NCBI GenBank assembly: GCA_910586535.1
Contig: CAJUHS010000001.1
Coordinates: forward strand, 60,386 to 124,385
DNA from: an uncultured Oscillospiraceae bacterium
Lineage (GTDB): Bacteria; Bacillota; Clostridia; Oscillospirales; Ruminococcaceae
DNA length: 64,000 bases
Direction: 5' to 3'
Positions 50,925-58,560 of the stretch are shown in pieces; the stretch's first letter is position 1; every line of letters starts with the position of its first letter. The notes under the pieces are model-generated. The model had not been told where the DNA came from, did not search any database, and saw only the letters and a list, made by a program, of their open reading frames with translations. A program made the position numbers and the translations under genes.

Positions 50925-51845
50925 TCAGTATATAAATTCAAAGCTCCTGATCTTATTTAAAATCTGATGCATTGCCGAAGGACTGTACAACATTTCCTCA
51001 ATTTCAAATTCGTCATAACCGAAGTCAATCAACGTCATAATATCCTCCGGCTCAATACCGAAAAAACGTGCGTACTCAACCAGTTCCTCGCCGTAAAGAT
51101 ACACGTCCTCACGAAAATAGCTGCCGTAATTATTATCCCGAAACTCAAATTTCTGCACATCAATTACTCCGTCCGAACTAATTTTCAGAATATCTCCGCA
51201 CTCAACATTTATCTTTGTAAATTTTGAGATATTCAGCTTCCTCAAAGCATTTTTCAGAATTTCATCGGTACTTGCATAAAGATAAAATCCACCAAATTTA
51301 TACAGCGCAATTGGGTTATCACCTTTAACAAAGTACAAATCATTGCGGTCGTTCAACACCGTAAAACAAAACGAACCCCTGACCTTTCCAGCCATATTTT
51401 TCAGGCTTGCAAAGTCAAGGGCATTTTCTTTTTCTATAAGCTGTACTGCAACATAGCTGTCGGTTTGAATTTGAGTTTGTGGCAATTTCTCGTCCTTTTG
51501 CAGCACAAAATCGTTGTGCAGGACGCCATTGTGTGCAAGAGCAAATTTCATTTTGTCAACGCTGCCGAAAAACGGGTGATTATTGAAATTAAATCGCTCA
51601 GAACCCTGAGTAGTCATTCGGGTGTGTCCCATAATTACGTTTGCTTCAGCGGGGATTTTGTAGTGGATCTTATGGGCGGGAAGCGGTCTTTTGTAAATAT
51701 GCAGACCGCTTTTGGTATTATAGGCAATTCCAGTAGCGTCTGTACCTCGCACCTCACATTCCTTTGACAAAATCGCAGTGATTTTGTTTTTATCGTATGC
51801 GGAAAAACATCCCGCATAGTCGATCAATCCAAATAAACAGCACAT
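50925..51845 (-). CDS. Class II glutamine-amidotransferase-like protein
   Basis: A 306-residue N-terminal-nucleophile hydrolase. It begins MCCLFGLIDYAG, with Cys2 as the expected nucleophile; VRGTDATGIAY, VIMGHTRMTTQGS and HNGVLHNDFVL are class II amidotransferase landmarks. It shares one base with the stop of the upstream amidoligase gene (TAATG), so the two are translationally coupled. In related loci the amidotransferase-type partner is thought to cleave or supply ammonia for the amide bonds the ligase makes. Confidence 0.82.
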   Translation of the reverse strand: MCCLFGLIDYAGCFSAYDKNKITAILSKECEVRGTDATGIAYNTKSGLHIYKRPLPAHKIHYKIPAEANVIMGHTRMTTQGSERFNFNNHPFFGSVDKMKFALAHNGVLHNDFVLQKDEKLPQTQIQTDSYVAVQLIEKENALDFASLKNMAGKVRGSFCFTVLNDRNDLYFVKGDNPIALYKFGGFYLYASTDEILKNALRKLNISKFTKINVECGDILKISSDGVIDVQKFEFRDNNYGSYFREDVYLYGEELVEYARFFGIEPEDIMTLIDFGYDEFEIEEMLYSPSAMHQILNKIRSFEFIY

Positions 51846-52942
51846 TATTCGTCCTCCTCACTTTCCACAGGCTCGTTGACATAAAGCCTGCGTTCTTTCA
51901 GATATGTAATCAATTCGGGTTCGGAAACACTTGCAACAAAGTCACACCAGTTAAGAGCGGTAAGTTCCTCGTCCGTCATGTTGATAGAAATATCGCAAAT
52001 TTTGTTTACTAATTGAAGCGTTGCAATCAACGTGTTGTACTTTAACGTACCGCGAAAAATTCGGAATTCAATTGTGTGGTAATTAGTCAGATTTACACAT
52101 GTGTAACGTCCCGAATAATTCTTTTTAGCATTGTCAAGAGTAGCTTTGGGATTATCCTTTATGCCGTACCTCGCCGCCCAGCGTGCAAGCTGACTTTCGT
52201 TTCTGCGTGAGAATTTCAAAAGTTCCTGCCAGAACCTTTCTACGAAAAACAGTACCCTTGAAATACGTTCCTCCTGCTCGTCTTTGGTATCTCCGAACGC
52301 AGTACGGTTGATATGGATATGCAAACCGCAGGTGGTAGTTTTGTGTGAACGATATCCCATTCTGACTGCTTTCTCCATAACTTCCGACCACGGCATTTGA
52401 GTAGAATGATAATCCAAGGTCATAGGGTATGTGACAATTTCCATGCCGTCGCTAAGACTGCCGTCATGCTTGATGTAAATTCTGCGGCAATTTTCCGAAT
52501 TTGCAGTTCCGGCAATTTCGCCTGCACGGGAATCATCATCACCGCCACTGTCTATTTCAAGCTCAACGCCGAAAAACCTGTTGCCGCTGCCATAGAAAAT
52601 TGGGTCGGGCTTATAATTATAGTCGTGAATATATTCGTAATTTTTACGCTCATGATAGCATTCATGGCAGTACGGATATTCCTCGTCACCGTCAAAATAA
52701 TATGCGTCGTCATAGTGGATAGTTCTGCCGCAATGCTCGCAATTTGTGTAGCAATCGTCGTAGCAGGATTGACACAAGGTTATGTTGCAATCTGCTGCAT
52801 TTTCAGCCCAGATTCGGTCTCCGCAGTGTTCACAGACTACGGTTTCTTCCTCGTAGCATTCGTCGCATAAGTCCTGTCCGTCAAAGGCGTTTAACTCGTC
52901 GTCGTTGTAGGTATAGCTGCAATGGTCGCATACAAAGCTCAT
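51845..52942 (-). CDS. Amidoligase with N-terminal zinc knuckles
   Basis: A 365-residue protein. Residues 1 to about 105 hold several C-x-x-C pairs (CDHCSY, CDECYE, CEHCGD, CQSCYD, CEHCGR, CHECYH), like LIM-type zinc knuckles. The rest is the glutamine-synthetase-like amidoligase_2 domain: FFGVELEIDSGG (E-x-E), KHDGSLSDGMEIVTYP, CGLHIHINRTAFG and NYHTIEFRIFRGTL. These enzymes are predicted to join carboxylates to amines on peptides or proteins. The pair with an amidotransferase occurs on clostridial mobile elements and phages. The RBS GGGAGG lies after a hairpin. Confidence 0.85.
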   Translation of the reverse strand: MSFVCDHCSYTYNDDELNAFDGQDLCDECYEEETVVCEHCGDRIWAENAADCNITLCQSCYDDCYTNCEHCGRTIHYDDAYYFDGDEEYPYCHECYHERKNYEYIHDYNYKPDPIFYGSGNRFFGVELEIDSGGDDDSRAGEIAGTANSENCRRIYIKHDGSLSDGMEIVTYPMTLDYHSTQMPWSEVMEKAVRMGYRSHKTTTCGLHIHINRTAFGDTKDEQEERISRVLFFVERFWQELLKFSRRNESQLARWAARYGIKDNPKATLDNAKKNYSGRYTCVNLTNYHTIEFRIFRGTLKYNTLIATLQLVNKICDISINMTDEELTALNWCDFVASVSEPELITYLKERRLYVNEPVESEEDE

Positions 52943-52964
52943 TTTTTAGTCCTCCCAAAAATAA

Positions 52965-52993
52965 AAATAGGGCAAGCCGAAAACGACTTGCCC
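52965..52993 (-). terminator. Hairpin in front of the amidoligase gene (attenuator or terminator)
   Basis: On the minus strand GGGCAAGTCG / CGGCTTGCCC hairpin followed by TATTTTTATTTTT, then directly the ribosome site of the amidoligase gene. It could terminate transcripts from upstream or regulate entry into the pair. Confidence 0.6.
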
Positions 52994-53018
52994 GTAAAAT
53001 TTTAATATACCGCCTCCT

Positions 53019-53053
53019 AAAAAATTGACCCATAGCAACAAACACTATGGGTC
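53019..53053 (-). terminator. Terminator of the second tiny-peptide pair
   Basis: Minus-strand GACCCATAG / CTATGGGTC hairpin followed by AATTTTTT. Its 5' arm contains the stop codon of the 30-residue peptide. Confidence 0.8.
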
Positions 53054-53137
53054 GGGATAATTCTCGATAATCGAATCAATAACCGCGCATAGGATCTCAG
53101 CCACGGAAACGATCATCATGCCGATAATTTTTCTCAT
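53045..53137 (-). CDS. Tiny hydrophobic peptide, 30 residues
   Basis: MRKIIGMMIVSVAEILCAVI then DSIIENYPDP. A basic start, 15 or more hydrophobic residues and an acidic end, compatible with membrane insertion. A GAGAGA site precedes the ATG. Downstream of the peptide at 53157, by 19 bases. Confidence 0.5.
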   Translation of the reverse strand: MRKIIGMMIVSVAEILCAVIDSIIENYPDP

Positions 53138-53156
53138 GGCTCTCTCGGAAATTTCC

Positions 53157-53237
53157 TCACTCAAAAGCGAACGGACGGAAAAATCCGATGATGGCTTCAA
53201 GCAGCTGCTTGATTGCTTTCAGTATTCTTTTCATCAT
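53157..53237 (-). CDS. Tiny cationic amphipathic peptide, 26 residues
   Basis: MMKRILKAIKQLLEAIIGFF then RPFAFE. Lys/Arg and hydrophobic residues alternate with a 3 to 4 residue period, a strong amphipathic helix like leaderless bacteriocins, modulins or type I toxins. Ribosome site AGGAGG 7 bases upstream. No immunity or export gene was identified nearby. Confidence 0.6.
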   Translation of the reverse strand: MMKRILKAIKQLLEAIIGFFRPFAFE

Positions 53238-53270
53238 ATATCTACCTCCTGTTGTTGATGAAGCTGTGCT

Positions 53271-53297
53271 TCTCATTGATATAATATATGATTGAGA
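53271..53297. promoter_or_regulatory. Palindrome at the promoter of the second tiny-peptide pair
   Basis: TCTCATTGAT and the matching ATGATTGAGA form a near-perfect 27-base palindrome around a TATAAT-like centre, 34 bases upstream of the first peptide start. This is a likely operator overlapping the -10 region. Confidence 0.5.
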
Positions 53298-53313
53298 AAT
53301 TTTTATTTTTCAT

Positions 53314-56241
53314 TTAATATATCGTAATATAATCGCTGCTTGCATAGCCATAAAGATTGGTATCATAATCGTAATAATAAATAAGATACCAACCATTTTT
53401 ATAATCATAGATTTCGACTTTAGTATTATTTTCAAGTGTTCCGACAATACTTGAATTGGAAGAAGGTTCACTTCTCACATTCAAAACGCCGGAATCAATT
53501 GATACATAACCTATAGAAAATTCAAAGTCATCTGCTTCATTATAACCGGAAATGTAATTTGATGCGTCTTTGTACTGACCTATTCCATTGGTTATCGGAA
53601 CATTAGAACATATACCGGTTTCTGAATTGAGGTAATAATGATTTTCATATGAAACATCAATAGAATTTACTGATGTATTTATAACGACCCATTTCCCACA
53701 TATATCAAAATCATAATAAAATAATATGTCCTCAAATTCATCTTGAAAACCGTACGATTTATATATTTCCTTTTCGTGACTCAAAATGTCTTTAAAATTA
53801 AAGATGCGTTCAATAGAAAAATCAGCATTTTTATAATTATTTGATAAACATATGTATTTATCTTTTTCATAAAATGTTCCTTGGTTGTTTTCACCAATAT
53901 ATATTCCCCTTATCGGAAGATATGATTCAATAGCATCGTTTGGAACAGAGTCTGAACATTTCTGGTTTTTTACATCAAGAACATATTTAACATGACCTAA
54001 CTTATTTGTCAGATATATATACTCTCCTCTGTCATACATATGCGCAAAATCTAAATCCAGCTGATAATATTCAGCTATCAATGAAGAAACAGTGTCAATT
54101 GCCCAAAATGAATTGCCATCAGTCAAAAGTATATATTTGCCATCATACCCGCTTATCCAGCAATTGTTGTTATCTTCATATGTTTCGTTATGCACAGTAT
54201 CAATTAATAAATTTTTTTCCACCCTTGCAAAATATCTCATTAACCAACCGTTATAGTAAAAAAATTGAAATGGTGAGGTATCGGAGCACAACTGGCTGAT
54301 TTCATTTGTATTAACATCATAGCTCAAAACATATGAATTGCAATAATAATTTACTTTTCCTCCATACTCATCAGATGCCGTCATTCTGAAGGTGTTCGGG
54401 TCATCATAACCAAATACAAGCTTCCCATCATCTCCAATTGTAAAATCGTAGTTGTAATATTGCGTAAATGTATCGTAAACAGATGATGAACAGCAGGTTT
54501 TTATAAGATTCTCACATTCTCTTGTCTCAATATTTATCCGTCTTATTGCAACATTGCAAAAGTATACCGTACCATATAAATTAAGCCGATTCTCGCTTAT
54601 TATATTTGTCACATCCGAAAAATATGTCCATCCGTCATATGTACCTATATAATCTATTGTATCGCTGTCATATGTATTATCATATAAAATAAACTCACCA
54701 ACCGATCCGTCCGTTTCCGACTTCTTATCATATTTAACAGAACTGGTCGCAGAGACAGTTCCTGACTGAGGCTGTGTATCCGACAGCGCAGGAGTATATT
54801 GATTTTCATTCACCTCATTCTCATAAGAACTTGCAACCGTGTCATAACTTGTTTTTCTGTCACTTATACTCCTCACGATAGGTATACTAATGCATAACAA
54901 CAATACGCAGGCAACAAAAACAATAACTGCTGTTTTGACTGTTTTTATAAAGCATTCATACCCATTTCTCAATGTTTCGATTTTCTTATCGCATTCTTCC
55001 ACCTTATTTTTTGAATCACCATAATCGGAAATAGACATAAACATTTCTTTTGCAGCATACAGCGCATCTGTTTTTGATAAGAATAAATCTCTTTTAATTT
55101 TTTCTTTAATGTCACTGGTCTGACCTGATAAACATTCCTTTAAATTTATATCATTAATGTATATTCTGCATGAGACTCCGTCCATTATTTCGCAAGCCAT
55201 GTCATAAATAGTCCTCATTCTTAATTCGCTACATTGTTCAGCCATTTTTTCGGCATCTTTATATCCGGCAATACTTAAAAACTTTTTCTTAGCTTCAATA
55301 ATATCATTTACATCTTCGGCGTTATTAAGCAGCGATACGGCTCTGTCATATATGTATTTATTTCTGAGGTTATTACATTCTTTTATCTTTTGCTGAGAAT
55401 CCGTATAATTTGGTATGCTTTCAAAATGCTTTATCGCTTCTTCAAATTGGTATGAATGCATTAACGAAACTGCCTCGCCGTAAATCAAAGCATTCTTTTT
55501 ATCATCACAATTTTCAAGCTTTTCTTTAACGTCTTTGAATTCCAAATAATCGGGTATCCTTTTGAAGAATACTTTTGCTCTGTCACATTCTTCAGGAGTA
55601 GTGCAATTATCTGAAAACTCCACAGCGTAAATATAGATTGCCTGCTGATTATAGGCATCCAGTTTAATTTTAAAATTATCATCACCGAATCGAGATGCCT
55701 TTTTATAACTTTCAATTGCAAATAATGAACCAAGCTTTGCTGTCATTTCTCCGCATATCAACGGTATTTGCTCTTCATCGCTTATATTATATTCCGCCAT
55801 AAACATTGCAAAATAAGCGTCTGCACAACCTGCATCAACATCAAGCGCATTTTGGCAGTATTCGCACGCTTTTTCCCAGTCCTTATCCTCAATAAAAATT
55901 TTAGCGCGCTTCAACAGTTCTTCTACAGATAGCGTTCCCTCATATTTTGAAGTTCTTTTTATTTTGGTTTTAGGTTCAAATGAAGCAGTTTTATTTTCTT
56001 GTAACACAGGACGATCTTGTATTTGCGGCGTTACAGGAACTATGTTATTACTTTCGGGAGCTGCCTTTGTTGGTTCGGGTTTTGGAGACTTTCCAATTTC
56101 AGTATTTTGAAGCAACGTTCTTGCTTTTGATATGATGCTTTCACCGCCTGATTTTTTATCAATTTTTTTAATGTCTTTGCTTTGAAATTTATTTCCGCAG
56201 TTATTGCATATCCAATATTCTTTTGTATTTTGCTTTCCCAT
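53314..56241 (-). CDS. TPR/zinc-ribbon membrane protein with C-terminal SH3 domain
   Basis: A 975-residue protein if started at the ATG at 56241. It begins with the second half of a zinc ribbon (YWICNNCGNKFQS). There follow TPR-like helical repeats (WEKACEYCQNALDVDAGCADAYFAMFMAEY and later units), a membrane segment at about 440 to 462 (AVIVFVACVLLLCISIPIV), a long probably extracellular region resembling a beta-propeller sensor (DUF5050-like YDGWTYFSD, NLYGTVYFCNV) and an SH3-type domain at the end (GVLNVRSEPSSNSSIVGTLENN). The first half of the zinc ribbon is encoded upstream in the same frame beyond a TGA codon. Confidence 0.75.
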   Translation of the reverse strand: MGKQNTKEYWICNNCGNKFQSKDIKKIDKKSGGESIISKARTLLQNTEIGKSPKPEPTKAAPESNNIVPVTPQIQDRPVLQENKTASFEPKTKIKRTSKYEGTLSVEELLKRAKIFIEDKDWEKACEYCQNALDVDAGCADAYFAMFMAEYNISDEEQIPLICGEMTAKLGSLFAIESYKKASRFGDDNFKIKLDAYNQQAIYIYAVEFSDNCTTPEECDRAKVFFKRIPDYLEFKDVKEKLENCDDKKNALIYGEAVSLMHSYQFEEAIKHFESIPNYTDSQQKIKECNNLRNKYIYDRAVSLLNNAEDVNDIIEAKKKFLSIAGYKDAEKMAEQCSELRMRTIYDMACEIMDGVSCRIYINDINLKECLSGQTSDIKEKIKRDLFLSKTDALYAAKEMFMSISDYGDSKNKVEECDKKIETLRNGYECFIKTVKTAVIVFVACVLLLCISIPIVRSISDRKTSYDTVASSYENEVNENQYTPALSDTQPQSGTVSATSSVKYDKKSETDGSVGEFILYDNTYDSDTIDYIGTYDGWTYFSDVTNIISENRLNLYGTVYFCNVAIRRINIETRECENLIKTCCSSSVYDTFTQYYNYDFTIGDDGKLVFGYDDPNTFRMTASDEYGGKVNYYCNSYVLSYDVNTNEISQLCSDTSPFQFFYYNGWLMRYFARVEKNLLIDTVHNETYEDNNNCWISGYDGKYILLTDGNSFWAIDTVSSLIAEYYQLDLDFAHMYDRGEYIYLTNKLGHVKYVLDVKNQKCSDSVPNDAIESYLPIRGIYIGENNQGTFYEKDKYICLSNNYKNADFSIERIFNFKDILSHEKEIYKSYGFQDEFEDILFYYDFDICGKWVVINTSVNSIDVSYENHYYLNSETGICSNVPITNGIGQYKDASNYISGYNEADDFEFSIGYVSIDSGVLNVRSEPSSNSSIVGTLENNTKVEIYDYKNGWYLIYYYDYDTNLYGYASSDYITIY

Positions 56242-56268
56242 TCCGCAAAGACCGCATAAAAATACTAT

Positions 56269-56376
56269 TCATCCCCATAAAAGGAAACCACAACAGGCTT
56301 TGCCGCTTCCAAAACCTTTAGTTGTCGTGTTAGTAATATAATTAACATTTTCCGACCCGCAATTCGGACATTTCAT
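56269..56376 (-). pseudogene. Zinc-ribbon start of the 53314-56241 gene, cut by in-frame TGA
   Basis: ATG at 56376 overlaps the DUF2085 stop (ATGA). The frame reads MKCPNCGSENVNYI ... GKACCGFLLWG then TGA, and continues in the same frame IVFLCGLCGMGKQN into the long protein. CxxC, CC and CxxCG occur in the order typical for zinc-ribbon proteins of this kind, so both parts originally formed one gene of about 1,020 codons. Either a nonsense mutation or read-through. Confidence 0.7.
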
Positions 56377-56768
56377 AAAAACACATCCCTAATAATTTTT
56401 TCCGAAATAAATTGTAAAATTTCTAAAAGTACATATATTTCAAGCGACATAACACCAATGCCGCCGATTATTCCAGTAATTAACCGTCTAAAATTAGATG
56501 ATTCTTTTATTCCCATAAACTGAACAAGCCAGTCAAGAAACATTATCAAACCAAAATCAAAACAAATCCATATCGGAAGCAAATAAAATGAAGCAGATGC
56601 AAATACAAATATGTATCCGATTATAACTCCTGTACACCTTGCGCACAAAGGAAATTGTTTGTTTTTTATAAAAAAACTTCTATCGGGCATTTGATGGCAT
56701 CCAAGCCATGCTCCGATTTTCATAAATCTTAACCAAATATCATTTTTCATATCATATTTTCTTATCAT
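56373..56768 (-). CDS. DUF2085 membrane protein
   Basis: About 131 residues from the ATG at 56768; the longer frame to 56807 begins inside a hairpin and is less likely. WLGCHQMPDRSFFIKNKQFP and LCARCTGVIIGYIF are the DUF2085 signature (C-H-Q-x-x-x-R-S, C-x-R-C-x-G), with three or four membrane helices. Function unknown; some members sit near signalling or secretion genes. It overlaps the zinc-ribbon gene by four bases. Confidence 0.8.
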   Translation of the reverse strand: MIRKYDMKNDIWLRFMKIGAWLGCHQMPDRSFFIKNKQFPLCARCTGVIIGYIFVFASASFYLLPIWICFDFGLIMFLDWLVQFMGIKESSNFRRLITGIIGGIGVMSLEIYVLLEILQFISEKIIRDVFL

Positions 56769-56788
56769 AAAAATTTTTAACAAATTAA

Positions 56789-56841
56789 TTTTCAGCAAAC
56801 GGCACATTAGTTTTAATAAAAGCTGTGTCGTTTGCTGAAAA
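56789..56841 (-). terminator. Hairpin between the TerB-like and DUF2085 genes
   Basis: TTTTCAGCAAACGGCACA / TGTGTCGTTTGCTGAAAA, 18 pairs with one mismatch. It lies directly after the TerB-like gene on the minus strand. The following T-rich stretch is broken, so it could be an attenuator. Confidence 0.6.
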
Positions 56842-56850
56842 ATTACCCGC

Positions 56851-57255
56851 TTAATTAAAAATCAAATTATTGATCTCATCGTATATACCGCTCAGATTAT
56901 GTAAAAGCTCGATCATTTTTTCGTGTTCGCCGCCGCTCAAGCCTGTTTTGCTTAATAATTTTGCCATAAACTTCTGTTCAAGTTCATCATAATTATTGTC
57001 TGCAAGCATCAGTGCGGTAAGCTCCAGAGCAATGATTTTCAATTCGCTTTGTGTACTTATCTCGATCAGCCTGTCAACAGCATGATCAAAGTCGTTGTTG
57101 CTTTCATACCTAACGGGACTGATCTGCATTTCGGCACAATACTGCTCTATATAAGCCTTTTCCTCCTCAGCGAAGTCATTGTTAGCCTTTGCCGCGTGAA
57201 TGGAAAGATCAAGAAAAAGTCCTTTTTGCCCGTCCGATAATTTGTTAAGATACAT
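56851..57255 (-). CDS. TerB-like helical protein
   Basis: A 134-residue helical protein. MYLNKLSDGQKGLFLDLSIHAAKANNDFAEEEKAYIEQYC resembles the first part of a TerB/tellurite-resistance helical domain, with acidic residues spaced for metal binding, and ALELTALMLADNNYDELEQKFM resembles the second. Role unknown; TerB-like modules are common in membrane-stress and phage-defence loci. Fourth gene behind the 60222 promoter. Confidence 0.65.
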   Translation of the reverse strand: MYLNKLSDGQKGLFLDLSIHAAKANNDFAEEEKAYIEQYCAEMQISPVRYESNNDFDHAVDRLIEISTQSELKIIALELTALMLADNNYDELEQKFMAKLLSKTGLSGGEHEKMIELLHNLSGIYDEINNLIFN

Positions 57256-57274
57256 TTAAACCACCCCTTCAATT

Positions 57275-58300
57275 TTAAGAAACCTTAGCATAAACCTTAT
57301 TTGCTTCCGACTTGGCAGAATTGATATCCCGATAATTAACCTTGTTCGGTTCATCTTCACTGTCCGATTTAATAACCAGCTTTACCTGACACATTTTGTA
57401 CAGCAGGCTCACCAAAAGGACAGTATTCTCCGTTACCCGTTTATCGGATTGAGAAAATGTGTTCCAGTCTGTTTTTCCGTCAACCTGAATTATTGTGCGG
57501 AGCTTATCAAGATAAAGCCTGTAAATGTCATATATTTTATCAAGATGCTCTTTAAATCCCTCTGCAGAACTTTTTAGACTAAATAAATAACTGCAAATAC
57601 CGTCAACCTTTATTTCTGTCTGACGTGCTTGAAGATACGCTTCGTCCGCTTTATCGGACAGTTTTGATCCGGTAATATTAAAAATTACTCCGCCCACAAG
57701 CAGTCCTATTCCGGCAGTACTTACTCCGAGCATTGTTGCACCCAGAGCCATACCGCCCCCGCCTGCCGCAATTGCACCTCCTCCCAACGCTGCCAATGCT
57801 GCGTTTGTTGCCGCTGCTCCGCTTAAAGATGCTATCGCTGTTCCCGTTGACGCAGTACCCAGAGCCATAACGGCAGCAGTTGTTGCTCCGGCAGCTGCAA
57901 ATCCTCCCGCAGTTCCTGCCGCAGCCCCTCCAAGTCCGCCGAGAAGCACACCAGCGCCTACCGATACGTCCTTCAATTTTTCAGGATCGTATTCGGGAAT
58001 TTTCACTCCGTCAATTTCAATCTCCTTCATACTTGGACGGTTCTGGATCTTTTCGATTGCGTCCGCAAACTGCTCAAAGCTTTCCAGAACGGTAAGTTCA
58101 AGCTTTCCAAGCTCATCCATGGCGTGTGTTGTCGATTTGTTGTGATTCTCAAATCTTTTCTGACATTTTTCAGCAAGAGCCTTTGCCCGCTTCATGGTAT
58201 CATTGGCGTCCTTCATTTTTACCGCGCCGTGGATTCCGCTGCCGACTCCGGTTACTGCACCTATACCCGCGGCAATTCCCAGAATTAATGGTAATGGCAT
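57275..58300 (-). CDS. Glycine-zipper membrane protein
   Basis: A 341-residue protein. After a short hydrophobic start (LPLILGIAAGIGAVTGVGSG) there is a coiled-coil-like region, then a long Gly/Ala-rich stretch at about 115 to 210 (AAAGTAGGFAAAGATTAAVM, GGGAIAAGGGGMALGATMLG), which forms several small-residue-packed helices. The C-terminal part is helical and charged. Such glycine-zipper proteins can insert in membranes. It shares one base with the YkgJ-type gene upstream. Confidence 0.65.
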   Translation of the reverse strand: MPLPLILGIAAGIGAVTGVGSGIHGAVKMKDANDTMKRAKALAEKCQKRFENHNKSTTHAMDELGKLELTVLESFEQFADAIEKIQNRPSMKEIEIDGVKIPEYDPEKLKDVSVGAGVLLGGLGGAAAGTAGGFAAAGATTAAVMALGTASTGTAIASLSGAAATNAALAALGGGAIAAGGGGMALGATMLGVSTAGIGLLVGGVIFNITGSKLSDKADEAYLQARQTEIKVDGICSYLFSLKSSAEGFKEHLDKIYDIYRLYLDKLRTIIQVDGKTDWNTFSQSDKRVTENTVLLVSLLYKMCQVKLVIKSDSEDEPNKVNYRDINSAKSEANKVYAKVS

Positions 58301-58560
58301 TATTTTCTACCTCCTGTTTGATTTTTCAATATATTGCAGACCTCATAGTTAAGCCTGTAATATTCGTCAATTGTGATAATGTCTTTGAAAAAGGCATCAT
58401 AGCTTTCATCTATACGGCACAGCAGGGGACGATTGTCATAAATACTGCACTTATTGCCTGTCAAGTATCTGCATGTGCCGTTTCCAATATCCAACTCCGC
58501 ATAAAGCGGCGATTTGTCAAGATTGCGGCAGCATTCTCCGCACATATCGCATTTAAACAT
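58300..58560 (-). CDS. YkgJ-type cysteine-cluster protein
   Basis: An 86-residue protein with CDMCGECCRN at the start and CRYLTGNKCSIYDNRPLLCR later, i.e. the C-x2-C-x2-C-C and C-x7-C-x-x-Y-x-x-R-P-x-x-C pattern of the YkgJ/Fe-S or zinc-chelating family. Shorter than typical members. It shares one base with both neighbours' codons (start at the HNH-type stop, stop at the next start), so translation is coupled. Confidence 0.82.
   Translation of the reverse strand: MFKCDMCGECCRNLDKSPLYAELDIGNGTCRYLTGNKCSIYDNRPLLCRIDESYDAFFKDIITIDEYYRLNYEVCNILKNQTGGRK

Noticed and set aside
53240..53330. A fourth copy of the AAAACTTAATT motif before the second tiny-peptide pair
   Set aside because: Only the TATTATA part is there; no AAAACTTAATT at the required 16-base spacing.
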